The notes beneath the pieces were generated by a model. The model was not told where the DNA came from and searched no databases. It saw nothing but the letters and a program-made list of their open reading frames with translations. 64,000 nucleotides of DNA from Tigheibacillus halophilus (GTDB taxonomy: Bacteria; Bacillota; Bacilli; Bacillales; Amphibacillaceae): contig NZ_JBHUIZ010000017.1 in the NCBI RefSeq assembly GCF_042683165.1, positions 1 through 64,000 of the forward strand, given 5' to 3'. The position numbers were made by a program, and so were the translations under genes. Shown here piece by piece: positions 17,444 through 25,541 of the stretch (its first letter is position 1; each line of letters starts with the position of its first letter).

Positions 17444-18382
17444 TTATTTTGCTTCCATATGCTTCTTGATTTCCGTTGTGATACGATTGAATTCGTTATC
17501 GTTGACAACATAGTACCAAACTTTATTGATAATTTGGCCCTGGCCGGAAATCTCTATGGTTTTGATATGTTTTCTTGTATCGCGATAACCAGAAAACAAG
17601 GACTTTATTCGCTTCATGTTCAGATCAGTTTCGGCGTTATTGCCCAGAATTTCAAGCATATCGTCGAACTTAGTAATGCTCCCGACACTTGCAACCTTGT
17701 TCATCGCCGCGGATATGACGTTTCGTTGCCGTTCGTTACGCCCTAAGTCGCCTCGGGCATCCTGTTTCCGCATACGGATGTACTTTAATGCATCGCTGCC
17801 ATTGAGTGTGATTTCTCCAGTTGGGAATTGTTTGCCGTCCTGGGTGAATGCTTGCTTGTTATTGATAGTCACTCCACCGATAGCATCAATTCCTTGTTTG
17901 AAGCCTTCCATGTTGACTTTGGCATAAAAGTGAACTGGTAAATCAAAAGCGCCCTCTACGGTTTTTACAGACAGTTCTGTGCCTCCATATGCATAAGCAT
18001 GGTTGATTTTGTCTTTTCCGCGGTTCGGTATGTCCACATATGTATCACGTGGAATACTTAGCATAATCATGGAATCTGTTTTAGGATTGAGCGACATTAA
18101 AATCATTGTATCAGACCGGCCACGATCACCTTCTCGCTCATCCACACCAAGCAAGAGAATATTGATCGATTTTTTATTTTTAAATACGGATTCAAGTTCT
18201 TTTTGCCTTCCGGGATCTTCATCTCTTGATAGCGGACTGTGGATGCTGTCAACCGTATCACTGAATTTACTCCATAAATAAAATAGATATCCTCCTCCCA
18301 GTAGGATGACAGCAACAATGATAATCGCAAACCATTTAAAAAAGCCGCGTTTTTTCTTTTTTGATTCTTTGCGTGTAGCCAT
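17444..18382 (-). CDS. LytR-CpsA-Psr (LCP) family wall polymer ligase
   Basis: Membrane-bound enzyme that transfers undecaprenyl-linked teichoic acid or other glycopolymers to peptidoglycan. The 312-residue protein has a short Lys-rich cytoplasmic tail, one TM helix (about 15-36) and an extracellular LCP domain with the lipid- and pyrophosphate-binding residues in LLGVDEREGDRGRSDTM, SIPRDTYVDIP and MRKQDARGDLGRNERQR. It belongs with B. subtilis TagT/TagU/TagV; tagV (yvhJ) is the neighbour of yvyE in B. subtilis, so this is probably the TagV position, with about 6 kb now inserted between them. Confidence 0.92.
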   Translation of the reverse strand: MATRKESKKKKRGFFKWFAIIIVAVILLGGGYLFYLWSKFSDTVDSIHSPLSRDEDPGRQKELESVFKNKKSINILLLGVDEREGDRGRSDTMILMSLNPKTDSMIMLSIPRDTYVDIPNRGKDKINHAYAYGGTELSVKTVEGAFDLPVHFYAKVNMEGFKQGIDAIGGVTINNKQAFTQDGKQFPTGEITLNGSDALKYIRMRKQDARGDLGRNERQRNVISAAMNKVASVGSITKFDDMLEILGNNAETDLNMKRIKSLFSGYRDTRKHIKTIEISGQGQIINKVWYYVVNDNEFNRITTEIKKHMEAK

Positions 18383-19501
18383 TATATTTTCTCCCCCATC
18401 TGATAAACCATTTCAAGCTGTTACATTTTATTGCAAAAAACTGCAAATTTTTACATTCTGGTTAAAATTATAGCGAATATTGGTATCTTCGTCCACATCT
18501 TTTAGAAATATATTACCAACCTATCAGTGAAAATTATCTGGTTCGTCTAAGGGAGACTATCTGTGGGGGAGCCGGCTATCTAACCTGACAATGGATGAAG
18601 CAAATCATACCCATCAGGAAGTGGGTATCGGGTATCGCGGGCTATTCTTTAGTCTGAGGATGTTGACTATATCAATATAAGGAAGAAGTTGCTATTGGAA
18701 GATGGAGGCTGATTTCATCAAACAAAAAATTGAAAAGTTACGTCAGGTGAAGAGAATGAGAGATAATCAAAGTTTTTTGTTCATTATATAGAACAATAGA
18801 AAGAATTCGCTAGTTTGTAAACTGGGTAAAATGATCTATTATATATTAATAAAGTTCTTAATAAAGAAATTGAAGAGGGGAGTGAAAAAGTCGTTGTGAT
18901 TTGCTTTGCTGGTTTATTTTTGAGAGCGCATAGGTGACAGCTCACGCCCTTCCAGCCCTGTGGGACCTAAAGGCCGGGAAAGCTGGCTGCAGACTGAAGT
19001 GAACCAAATTATGCTGAGACGCTGTACAAAATAAAACAGTTGAAACAGTACGTACAGGAATTAACGGCAGAAAATGCAGAGAAGCGGAGTGGAAACACAA
19101 CCGTTTAGAACAGGAGGAGTGCAATCATGCATTTGAAGAAGGGGAATAGTTAGAAAGTCTGCAAGTCAGTGAATCAGACACTTAAATAAGTAACAGCTTG
19201 CAGAGGGAAACACACACCAAAAACTTAATAAGAATGAAGAAAGCGAAGGCGATGGAAACCTGTCAGCAGCATCAAGAAAAAGTTGTGTACCAAATCATGC
19301 GGCGGAGTAATCGACAAAATACAGCTGGTTTATAACAAAACTAGTTTATAAATGACAAAAATACCCCGTTCAAAATACACGGTTCATACCTTATAATGAA
19401 AAAGAAAACCGACAAACACCATAGAAATAGATTTCGTACATATACGCACCATTGATATTACATGACCAAGTAATTGGAATATAGTAATAGGGGGCTAAAT
19501 T
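18383..19501. other. 1.1 kb gene-poor stretch with decayed coding remnants
   Basis: No complete gene. Short reading frames with protein-like content interrupted by stops or frame changes are visible: 18702-18791 (29 codons, IKQKIEKLRQVKRM), a GTG frame at about 18891 behind GAGGGGAG stopped after five codons, 19042-19107 (LYKIKQLKQYVQEL) and about 19234-19332 (QEKVVYQIMRRSNRQ). All are Lys/Gln/Glu-rich and helical. The likely explanation is one or more decayed genes upstream of sinI; in B. subtilis the tapA-sipW-tasA matrix operon lies next to sinR, but I see no identifiable trace of it. Confidence 0.5.
19311..19416. promoter_or_regulatory. Possible Spo0A boxes upstream of sinI
   Basis: Three GACAAA cores on the plus strand (TTTGTC on the minus strand) at 19313-19318, 19354-19359 and 19411-19416; the first extends to TTTTGTCGA, a good match to the 0A box TTTGTCRAA. 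sinI is activated by Spo0A~P in B. subtilis. The sites lie 85-190 nt before the sinI start. Tentative, since the core is short. Confidence 0.35.
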
Positions 19502-19648
19502 TTGTTTAATAGGGGAGAAAGGCAATTTTTAGACAATGAGTGGGTGGAATTAATTACAGAAGCAAAAGAGGCGGGGATGACAGCGGATCAGGTCAAACAA
19601 GTTCTAAAAATCCTGCAAATGGATACCAATCAGCAACACTTGGCTTAA
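19502..19648 (+). CDS. sinI: SinI-like antirepressor of SinR
   Basis: A 48-residue protein beginning at TTG 19502, 7 nt after AGGGGG (19489-19494). Residues 11-38 (DNEWVELITEAKEAGM, then TADQVKQVLKIL) align with B. subtilis SinI (DQEWVELMVEAKEANISPEEIRKYLLL). SinI binds SinR through this two-helix segment, displaces it from DNA and turns on biofilm matrix genes. It lies directly before sinR, the same order as in B. subtilis. The short length and non-ATG start make it easy to miss in automatic annotation. The N-terminus and tail differ from the model species. Confidence 0.85.
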   Translation: MFNRGERQFLDNEWVELITEAKEAGMTADQVKQVLKILQMDTNQQHLA

Positions 19649-19681
19649 TGTATGTTAAATAGAACTTTTCGCGCTCTTTTA

Positions 19682-19690
19682 TGATATAAT
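19682..19690 (+). promoter_or_regulatory. Extended -10 promoter of sinR
   Basis: TGATATAAT (19682-19690) between sinI and sinR gives sinR a separate promoter, as in B. subtilis where sinR has its own constitutive start. No clear -35. An ATAGAAC sequence (19659-19665), close to a SinR half-site reversed, lies near the -35 position. Confidence 0.55.
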
Positions 19691-19713
19691 CTGGATAGAA
19701 GAGGGTGAGAATG

Positions 19714-20046
19714 ATGATTGGTGAAAAAATAAAGCGTTTGAGAAAAATAAAAAATATGTCCATCTCTGAACTGGCTGAACGCGCAAACGTTGCCAAGTCG
19801 TATTTAAGTTCGATCGAGCGCAACATCCAGACGAACCCTTCTATCCAATTCATTGAAAAAATAAGTGCAGTGCTTGGTATATCCGTAAATGATTTAATAG
19901 ATCGTCCTGAAGAGGATGAAAATAAACTTGATGATGAATGGATGATGATTGTCAGAGAGGCCATGGAATCGGGTGTTTCCAAGGAACAATTCAAGGAGTA
20001 CCTTGAATTTACGAAATGGAGAAGCAAACAAAATAAGTCAATGTGA
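19714..20046 (+). CDS. sinR: SinR master repressor of biofilm genes
   Basis: DNA-binding tetrameric repressor of exopolysaccharide and matrix operons. The 110-residue protein starts MIGEKIK, like B. subtilis MIGQRIK, has an HTH_3 domain (residues 1-65, ELAERANVAKSYLSSIERN being the helix-turn-helix) and a C-terminal SinI-type dimerisation segment (DDEWMMIVREAMESGVSKEQF). ATG 19714 is preferred over GTG 19705 because GAGGGTGA (19701-19708) is the ribosome binding site. Its C-terminal helices mirror those of SinI, explaining heterodimer formation. It is followed at once by a strong terminator. Confidence 0.95.
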   Translation: MIGEKIKRLRKIKNMSISELAERANVAKSYLSSIERNIQTNPSIQFIEKISAVLGISVNDLIDRPEEDENKLDDEWMMIVREAMESGVSKEQFKEYLEFTKWRSKQNKSM

Positions 20047-20047
20047 A

Positions 20048-20074
20048 AACCGGCTGAATCTCAGCCGGTTTTTT
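20048..20074 (+). terminator. Terminator of sinR
   Basis: A perfect 10-bp GC-rich stem (20048-20057 with 20061-20070) with a 3-nt loop, then TTTT. Confidence 0.9.
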
Positions 20075-20220
20075 GTTTGGGAAAGAAAATAGCTGTTCAT
20101 CAGAAAAATTCAACTAAAGGAAAAAAGGTGTTTTCGCTGGCGAAAACGAGGGTAACTAATACACGTACAGAATTCTTAACGGAAAATGCTTTGTATAGAA
20201 CAGTCAGGAGGATACGTATC

Positions 20221-21702
20221 GTGGATGATAACCCCGATAAAAAACACAAAAAAAGCGTGCATTTAAATAAGAAAAAGAAAAAACATTTGAAAAAGGATGA
20301 CGTAACCCTAGTAGATACCCAAGTTGCGCGAAAGGCTGTCTTTGCAGCTGGGGTAGGAAACGCAATGGAATGGTTTGATTTTGGGATTTATTCATACTTA
20401 GTGACTATTTTAGGAAAAGTTTTTTTTCCTTCAATGACAGGACCTACCCAATTAGTTTATACATTTGCAACCTTCGCTGTAGCATTTTTAGTCAGACCGA
20501 TCGGCGGCATGTTTTTCGGTATGCTTGGGGACCGGCTGGGAAGAAAGAAAATACTGGCTATCACCTTGGTGATGATGGCACTTGCAACCTTAAGCATCGG
20601 CCTTATTCCCAGCTATGAGTCCATTGGTGCCACCGCATCCATATTGCTGCTGGCGGCAAGGCTAGTGCAGGGTTTTTCCACCGGCGGAGAGTATTCGGGG
20701 GCCATGACATATATTGCGGAATCGACGCCTGATAAAAAACGAGGGTTCATGTCCAGCGGACTTGAAGTGGGTACTTTAGCCGGCTATATTCTTGGTTCCG
20801 GACTCGTGACGCTGTTGACGTTCATCCTGGGTGATGAAAAGATGCTGGCATGGGGCTGGAGAATCCCATTCCTGATTGCTGCTCCAATCGGTATTATCGG
20901 ATTGTATCTGCGGACGCATTTGGAAGAGTCACCGGCTTTTCAAAAGATGGAAGAAGAGAAAGAGGCAGAAAAAGACCATGTCTCTATGAAAGAAATTCTT
21001 GTTTATCACAAAAAGCCATTATTAATCGGCATGATTTTAGTGTTGTTTTATAATGTAGTAGATTATATGGTTCTGTCTTATATGCCATCACATCTAAGCT
21101 CTGTGCTCGGTTATGGTGATACAAAGGGCCTGCTGTTAATCTTGATCGTGATGTTCATCATGATTCCGATTGTTCTGGCTATGGGCTATATCAGTGATCG
21201 TATTGGTACAAAAAGGATTATATTGAGCGGATTGATCGGCTTGCTTATATTATCTGTCCCCTCGTTCATGCTTATCGGAACTGGTAACAATTGGCTTGTT
21301 TTCTTGGGTCTGATGATTCTGGCAGTCTTTTTAGCTTCCTTCCAGGGAACAATGCCTTCTGTATTGCCCTCTCTTTTTTTCACAGAGGTAAGATATGGGG
21401 CGTTGGCAATCACTTATAACGTAGCAGCATCTTTGTTCGGCGGAACGACCCCTTTGGTCATTTCCTGGTTAATTAGTGAAACGATGTCTCATATGGTTCC
21501 AGCCTATTATTTGATAGCAGTCTCGATTATTGGCATTGTAGTCGTTTCTCTTTTCGTAAAAGAAACATCAGGAAAACCGTTGCGCGGGTCTGCGCCTGCA
21601 GTGGAAGAAAAACATGAAATTGCCGAGGTGCTGGAGGATCAGGAGGAGGCAACTTGGTGGAGAGAAGAACAACAGGAAATTAAGGGACGGCAGAATAGTT
21701 AA
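20221..21702 (+). CDS. ProP-like MFS osmolyte/metabolite:H+ symporter
   Basis: MFS carrier of the metabolite:H+ symporter family (ProP/OusA, glycine betaine and proline uptake; also KgtP). The 493-residue protein has an unusually basic N-terminus (Lys-rich, residues 5-30), then the family signature GNAMEWFDFGIYSYL, motif A GMLGDRLGRKK and RLVQGFSTGGEYSGA. The C-terminal tail is charged (about 40 residues, Glu-rich), as in osmosensing ProP, but too short and without clear heptads to claim a coiled coil. GTG 20221 follows a perfect AGGAGGA (20206-20212); the longer frame from 20077 runs into the sinR terminator and is rejected. Substrate is inferred. Confidence 0.85.
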   Translation: MDDNPDKKHKKSVHLNKKKKKHLKKDDVTLVDTQVARKAVFAAGVGNAMEWFDFGIYSYLVTILGKVFFPSMTGPTQLVYTFATFAVAFLVRPIGGMFFGMLGDRLGRKKILAITLVMMALATLSIGLIPSYESIGATASILLLAARLVQGFSTGGEYSGAMTYIAESTPDKKRGFMSSGLEVGTLAGYILGSGLVTLLTFILGDEKMLAWGWRIPFLIAAPIGIIGLYLRTHLEESPAFQKMEEEKEAEKDHVSMKEILVYHKKPLLIGMILVLFYNVVDYMVLSYMPSHLSSVLGYGDTKGLLLILIVMFIMIPIVLAMGYISDRIGTKRIILSGLIGLLILSVPSFMLIGTGNNWLVFLGLMILAVFLASFQGTMPSVLPSLFFTEVRYGALAITYNVAASLFGGTTPLVISWLISETMSHMVPAYYLIAVSIIGIVVVSLFVKETSGKPLRGSAPAVEEKHEIAEVLEDQEEATWWREEQQEIKGRQNS

Positions 21703-21726
21703 CGCCTTGTCTGATACGCTTTCCTC

Positions 21727-21762
21727 TATCTATTGATCGCAGGGTCAATAGATATTTTTTCG
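21727..21762 (+). terminator. Terminator of ProP-like gene
   Basis: A 10-bp stem (21727-21736 with 21745-21754) followed by a T-run. Confidence 0.8.
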
Positions 21763-21897
21763 TTTATTTCTTGAAAGAATCTATTTTTGGTGCAGTTTTC
21801 TTATTTTAAAAATGGTCAGCTTCAAGCAGTTCCAATGTGGTCAATGCTGCATAAAATGAACAGAGAAATTGGCTAAAGCAAAGCAGGGACATACATT

Positions 21898-21942
21898 TTG
21901 TCATCTGCTGCCAATATAAGACAGCAGACGACAATATTTTTT
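21898..21942. terminator. Orphan hairpin terminator
   Basis: A 13-bp stem with one mismatch (21898-21910 with 21922-21934), followed by TATTTTTT. It lies 145 nt past the ProP-like gene's own terminator with no gene between, so it may end a small untranslated transcript. I see no convincing promoter for one. Confidence 0.55.
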
Positions 21943-22154
21943 GAAAAAATGACTGTTCCGTATTGTAAATTATGGTATGATACGAATAGATTTAATTTTG
22001 CAAGAAAAAGTCCTGGAAATGATTTGATTGTGTAAAACATAGCTTTTTCAGTTATGATATCCACACAGTCACCAAGTTTCACAGAGCATTGACGGCCAGG
22101 AACCACGAAGGTAAGGCAAATTGTTTGTCAAAAAATGTCAAAGCGGGTGGAAAA

Positions 22155-22331
22155 ATGAATGAGCGAGAAACATTAAAACATATGCTGAAACAAATAATAC
22201 GTGATACCGAGAATAATAAAATTAAAACAACGGATGAAGTTATCCAAACGTTGGTTGATGAAATGACAAGATATCGGTCAAATTCCTTGTCGGAAACGAA
22301 TATGTCTATTGCACCTCCTTTGTATCGTTAA
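22155..22331 (+). CDS. Small hypothetical protein, 58 residues
   Basis: Starts at ATG 22155 after AAGCGGGTGG (22141-22150). The product is mostly helical and charged (MNERETLKHMLKQIIRDTEN at the start) with a Pro-containing tail (IAPPLYR). No family recognised. An in-frame ATG at 22089 would add 22 residues but has no ribosome binding site. It stands alone between two terminators. Probably real given the codon content and absence of overlap, but unproven. Confidence 0.5.
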   Translation: MNERETLKHMLKQIIRDTENNKIKTTDEVIQTLVDEMTRYRSNSLSETNMSIAPPLYR

Positions 22332-22659
22332 ACAAGACCATACTTCCAGTTATCATGCCGGCAGGTGTTTCGCGCATGTTCATCATTTGGTGAAATCGGG
22401 TCAGTGTATAAAAGCCTGGTTTTTCAGATGACCAAACATTTTATTTTGTATGTGAAGGATATTTCTTTTGCCTCCAGAATGCTGGAAAGAATTATTCTGC
22501 CCAGTATCGGTTTTCTTCTGGCAGGGCTGAGAGTGAGCGGCAGAAAGCCGTAAAAAACGTCTCGCGCCAGCATACCTTATGGCGGGGCGTTTTTTATAGT
22601 ATCCGCATTTGGGAAGCTGTAAGATACACGCAACGATTAAAGGAACTTTTTCGGCAGAC
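22332..22659. other. Gene-free region before nagA with a long hairpin
   Basis: No gene. It contains the hairpin listed at 22552-22596. The short GCTGAGAG sequence near 22525 is not part of a TPP riboswitch. Confidence 0.5.
22552..22596. terminator. Bidirectional terminator
   Basis: AAAAAACG at 22552-22559 pairs with CGTTTTTT at 22589-22596; inside, CTCGCGCCA pairs with TGGCGGGG. The A-run/T-run arrangement allows termination from both sides. Confidence 0.8.
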
Positions 22660-22688
22660 TTGGCTAATGCCAACTTTTCTAATACAAT
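22660..22688 (+). promoter_or_regulatory. Sigma-A promoter of nagAB with overlapping palindrome
   Basis: TTGGCT (22660-22665), exact 17-nt spacer, TACAAT (22683-22688). The -35 is part of the palindrome TTGGC-TAAT-GCCAA (22660-22673), a possible operator; it does not look like the NagR/YvoA site known from B. subtilis. Confidence 0.65.
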
Positions 22689-22765
22689 AGTGATGGACAG
22701 AAAATAAATGATGAAAGCTTTTACCATAACACACTTAATAGATACAATCGAAAGGGCTGAATATC

Positions 22766-23944
22766 ATGGGAGATGCATCGCTTTTCATTAAAGATGTGAA
22801 GATTTTCACAGAAACAGAAACGATAAATAACGGCAGTGTTATGCTGGAAAACGGTAAAATAACAAAAATTTATGCCGAAGGAGAGAAACCGGCCAGCTAT
22901 CCATCCCGATTTAAGATTATCGATGGAAAGGGCCTGAACCTAATCCCTGGATTTATCGATGGCCATATTCATGGAGCAAACGGTGCAGATGTCATGGATG
23001 CGACAGAGGCTGCGCTGGATACTATGGCGAGTGTACTTCCAGCTGAAGGAACTACAAGCTTTTTAGCAACAACTATTACACAGTCACCGGAAAATATTAA
23101 GAAGGCCTTACAAAATGTTGCCCATTATAAAAATAAACCGGCGCAGGCAGAAATCATTGGTGTTCATTTAGAAGGCCCATTCATTGAAAAAAGCAAAAAA
23201 GGTGCTCAGCCATTAGAATATATTCTGGAGCCAGATACCGCTATTTTCGATGAATGGCAGCAGCTTTCCGGCAATATGATCAAAACAATCACAATGGCAC
23301 CAGAACATGATCCGGATGGCAAGTTTATCGGGTACTTGGCTGACAAAGGAATCAATGTTTCCGCAGGTCACACGTCAGCTAATTTCGCTGACATTAAAAA
23401 AGCTGTTTCTCAAGGGGTAAGTCAGCTGACACACTTATGCAATGCCATGGCTGGAATTCATCACCGCGATATTGGTGTCGTTGGTGCAGCATTCCAGCTG
23501 GAAAGATTGCGTGCGGAGCTCATCGCTGATGGTATTCATGTTTCACCGGAAATGCTGGAAATCATTTACCGGAATGTTGGCAGTGAACGGTTGATATTGA
23601 TTACGGATGCGATGCGAGCTAAATGTATGCAGCCAGGTGATTATGAACTTGGCGGCCAGCCGGTACGTGTTTCAGAAGATAGAGCTGTTTTGGAAGACGG
23701 TACACTGGCAGGAAGTATTTTGAAAATGTACCAAGGGGCCCAGCAAATGCTCCAGCTCAGTGAAGTAACGATTCGAGATGTTGTTGAAATGGCAGCGGCG
23801 AATCCGGCTAAGCAAATTAATGTGTACGATCGCAAGGGAAGTATTGCAGTTGGCAAAGATGCTGACGTGCTGCTTGTGGATGACAAACTGCAAATTCGCC
23901 AGACGATTTGTCGCGGTGCTATAGCTTATGAAGGAGGAAATTGA
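22766..23944 (+). CDS. nagA: N-acetylglucosamine-6-phosphate deacetylase
   Basis: Cytoplasmic amidohydrolase that converts GlcNAc-6-phosphate to glucosamine-6-phosphate plus acetate in amino-sugar catabolism and cell-wall recycling. The 392-residue protein shows the metal-binding HIHG (His67, His69), Glu136 in HLEGPF, His202 in AGHTSA, His223 in THLCNAM, and the catalytic Asp281 in TDAM. AAAGGG precedes ATG 22766. nagB follows with a 2-nt gap, and the nagB ribosome binding site is inside the nagA end, so the two are translationally linked. Confidence 0.96.
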   Translation: MGDASLFIKDVKIFTETETINNGSVMLENGKITKIYAEGEKPASYPSRFKIIDGKGLNLIPGFIDGHIHGANGADVMDATEAALDTMASVLPAEGTTSFLATTITQSPENIKKALQNVAHYKNKPAQAEIIGVHLEGPFIEKSKKGAQPLEYILEPDTAIFDEWQQLSGNMIKTITMAPEHDPDGKFIGYLADKGINVSAGHTSANFADIKKAVSQGVSQLTHLCNAMAGIHHRDIGVVGAAFQLERLRAELIADGIHVSPEMLEIIYRNVGSERLILITDAMRAKCMQPGDYELGGQPVRVSEDRAVLEDGTLAGSILKMYQGAQQMLQLSEVTIRDVVEMAAANPAKQINVYDRKGSIAVGKDADVLLVDDKLQIRQTICRGAIAYEGGN

Positions 23945-23946
23945 CA

Positions 23947-24678
23947 ATGGAAGTAATCAAAGTGAAAAATTATGACGAATTAAGTGAGAAAGCAAGTGAA
24001 TTGATCGCTGAAAAACTGCAAAAATTAGCGAAGCCTGTTCTCGGGTTAGCCACAGGTTCTACCCCGGAAGGTCTGTATCAAAAACTTATTGAGAAATACA
24101 AGTGTGGAGATATTTCGTTCAAGCATGCGCAATCGTTCAATTTGGACGAATACGTCGGTTTGAAAAAAGAGGATCCGAACAGTTATCGTTATTATATGAA
24201 CGAAAAATTGTTCCAGCATGTTGATATCTCTCCGGAACAGACTTATGTACCGGCAGGGGATGCTGCTGCTCCGGAAAAGGCATGTAAAGAATATGAAGAA
24301 AAAATCAAGGCAGCCGGCAATATCGATATTCAGATACTTGGAATTGGTTTGAACGGGCACATCGGTTTTAATGAGCCGCACACTCCTTTCACCGCTGAAA
24401 CACATATAGTAGATTTGGATGCATCGACAAGACAAGCGAATGCCAGGTTTTTCGACTCGCTTGCAGATGTTCCTACCCAAGCGATGACAATGGGGATCGC
24501 GACTATTATGAAAAGCAAAGAAATACTGTTGCTAGTTTCTGGGGAGAAAAAAGCGGATACACTTGCACAAGTGATCCAGGGAGAGGTATCTGAAGCGTTG
24601 CCTGCTTCTGTTTTGCAAAATCATCCACACGTAACGATTATTGCAGATGAAGCAGCATTATCGTCACTGAAAAATTAA
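23947..24678 (+). CDS. nagB: Glucosamine-6-phosphate deaminase
   Basis: Converts glucosamine-6-phosphate to fructose-6-phosphate and ammonia, feeding glycolysis. The 243-residue length is typical of the Gram-positive monomeric-type enzyme. Motifs: GLATGSTPEGLY for phosphate binding, catalytic Asp67 in NLDEYVG and His138 in GLNGHIGFNEP. ATG 23947 lies 9 nt after AAGGAGG (23931-23937); the TTG at 23941 is only 3 nt away and unlikely. No nagR regulator gene follows, unlike in B. subtilis. Confidence 0.96.
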   Translation: MEVIKVKNYDELSEKASELIAEKLQKLAKPVLGLATGSTPEGLYQKLIEKYKCGDISFKHAQSFNLDEYVGLKKEDPNSYRYYMNEKLFQHVDISPEQTYVPAGDAAAPEKACKEYEEKIKAAGNIDIQILGIGLNGHIGFNEPHTPFTAETHIVDLDASTRQANARFFDSLADVPTQAMTMGIATIMKSKEILLLVSGEKKADTLAQVIQGEVSEALPASVLQNHPHVTIIADEAALSSLKN

Positions 24679-24694
24679 CATTACTAATACGATA

Positions 24695-24725
24695 GAGGCT
24701 GGTCGTTCAGACAGCCTCATTTTTC
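24695..24725. terminator. Terminator of nagAB (overlaps yvyE end)
   Basis: GAGGCTG (24695-24701) pairs with CAGCCTC (24712-24718), then ATTTTTCTTT. The 3' arm covers the stop codon of the converging yvyE gene. Confidence 0.75.
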
Positions 24726-25367
24726 TTTCGTTGATTCAACAGGAATTTCCAGGTATTTAGTATTTAATTCCTTTATATCCGCCTGCGCACTTGTCAATTC
24801 CGTAACCCACTTTTTGAATATTTCTTTCTCACCAATTTGAATATAGACATGAAGCATGACTTTTTCCAAGTATTGAATATTTTCTAGTAGATACACCGAA
24901 TTTCTCAATGCATTCTCAAGTTTGCCGAGCAATGTATAGTCAATGGTAATTGTGTATCCCTGCATGAGCTGACGTTTGACGATACCAGTCGTTTTTATTG
25001 CCTTGCTGGCAGTTGAGCCATAGGCGCGTATCAACCCCCCTGCTCCAAGCTTAATGCCGCCAAAATATCTTGTCACTACAATAGCCGTATCTTTCAGATG
25101 CTGCTTTTTAATCACTTCTAATATTGGCACACCGGCCGTGCCGCTTGGCTCACCATCATCATTCGCTTTTTGGATCTGGTCATGTTCGCCAATGATGTAA
25201 GCGGAGCAGTTATGTGTCGCATCATGATATTTTTTCTTCATTTCCTGAATGAAAGTTTGTGCCTCTGCCTCGGTTTCTGTTCTTTTTACGGTACCGATAA
25301 AGCGTGACTTTTGTATGAGTATCTCATCAAATCCAGTCGATTGTGTGGTATAATATTGGGAAAGCAT
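24717..25367 (-). CDS. yvyE: YvyE/YigZ family protein (IMPACT domain)
   Basis: A 216-residue soluble protein with an N-terminal IMPACT/UPF0029 domain (NDDGEPSGTAGVPILEV and VTRYFGGIKLGAGGLIRAY are diagnostic) and a C-terminal ferredoxin-like DUF1949 domain. YigZ relatives bind nucleic acid or ribosomes; eukaryotic IMPACT inhibits GCN2. The precise role in bacteria is unsettled. It precedes degS divergently, as in B. subtilis, which supports orthology with yvyE. Confidence 0.93.
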   Translation of the reverse strand: MLSQYYTTQSTGFDEILIQKSRFIGTVKRTETEAEAQTFIQEMKKKYHDATHNCSAYIIGEHDQIQKANDDGEPSGTAGVPILEVIKKQHLKDTAIVVTRYFGGIKLGAGGLIRAYGSTASKAIKTTGIVKRQLMQGYTITIDYTLLGKLENALRNSVYLLENIQYLEKVMLHVYIQIGEKEIFKKWVTELTSAQADIKELNTKYLEIPVESTKEK

Positions 25368-25436
25368 ATAATTCCTCCTATGGAAGCAAAAAATATTGTA
25401 TAATAGATGGTATTAAAATAGGTAGTCGATACCATC

Positions 25437-25493
25437 GGCTGCAAAGCCTCGGGCAGTGCAGCACACTGTCCTGACAGAACGCCTGGGCTGCAG
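25437..25493 (+). promoter_or_regulatory. Structured leader upstream of degS
   Basis: Two adjacent hairpins: GGCT-GCAA-AGCC (25437-25448), which has a GNRA tetraloop, and GGGCAGTG/CACTGTCC (25451-25458 with 25464-25471, 5-nt loop). CTGCA (25439-25443) can alternatively pair with TGCAG (25489-25493). A TATAAT at 25399-25404 upstream could start this transcript. Role unknown. Confidence 0.4.
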
Positions 25494-25541
25494 TTAAAAT
25501 AATTCGTTTACATATGAGTATATCATAGGCTGGTGTTAAAA

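Noticed and set aside
20077..20220. Longer N-terminus for the ProP-like carrier starting at TTG 20077
   Set aside because: It starts inside the T-run of the sinR terminator with no ribosome binding site, while GTG 20221 has a perfect AGGAGGA.
22515..22560. GCTGAGAG sequence resembling part of a TPP riboswitch upstream of nagA
   Set aside because: The remaining conserved blocks (ACCC...GAACCTGA and the closing arm) are missing, and a plain terminator follows.
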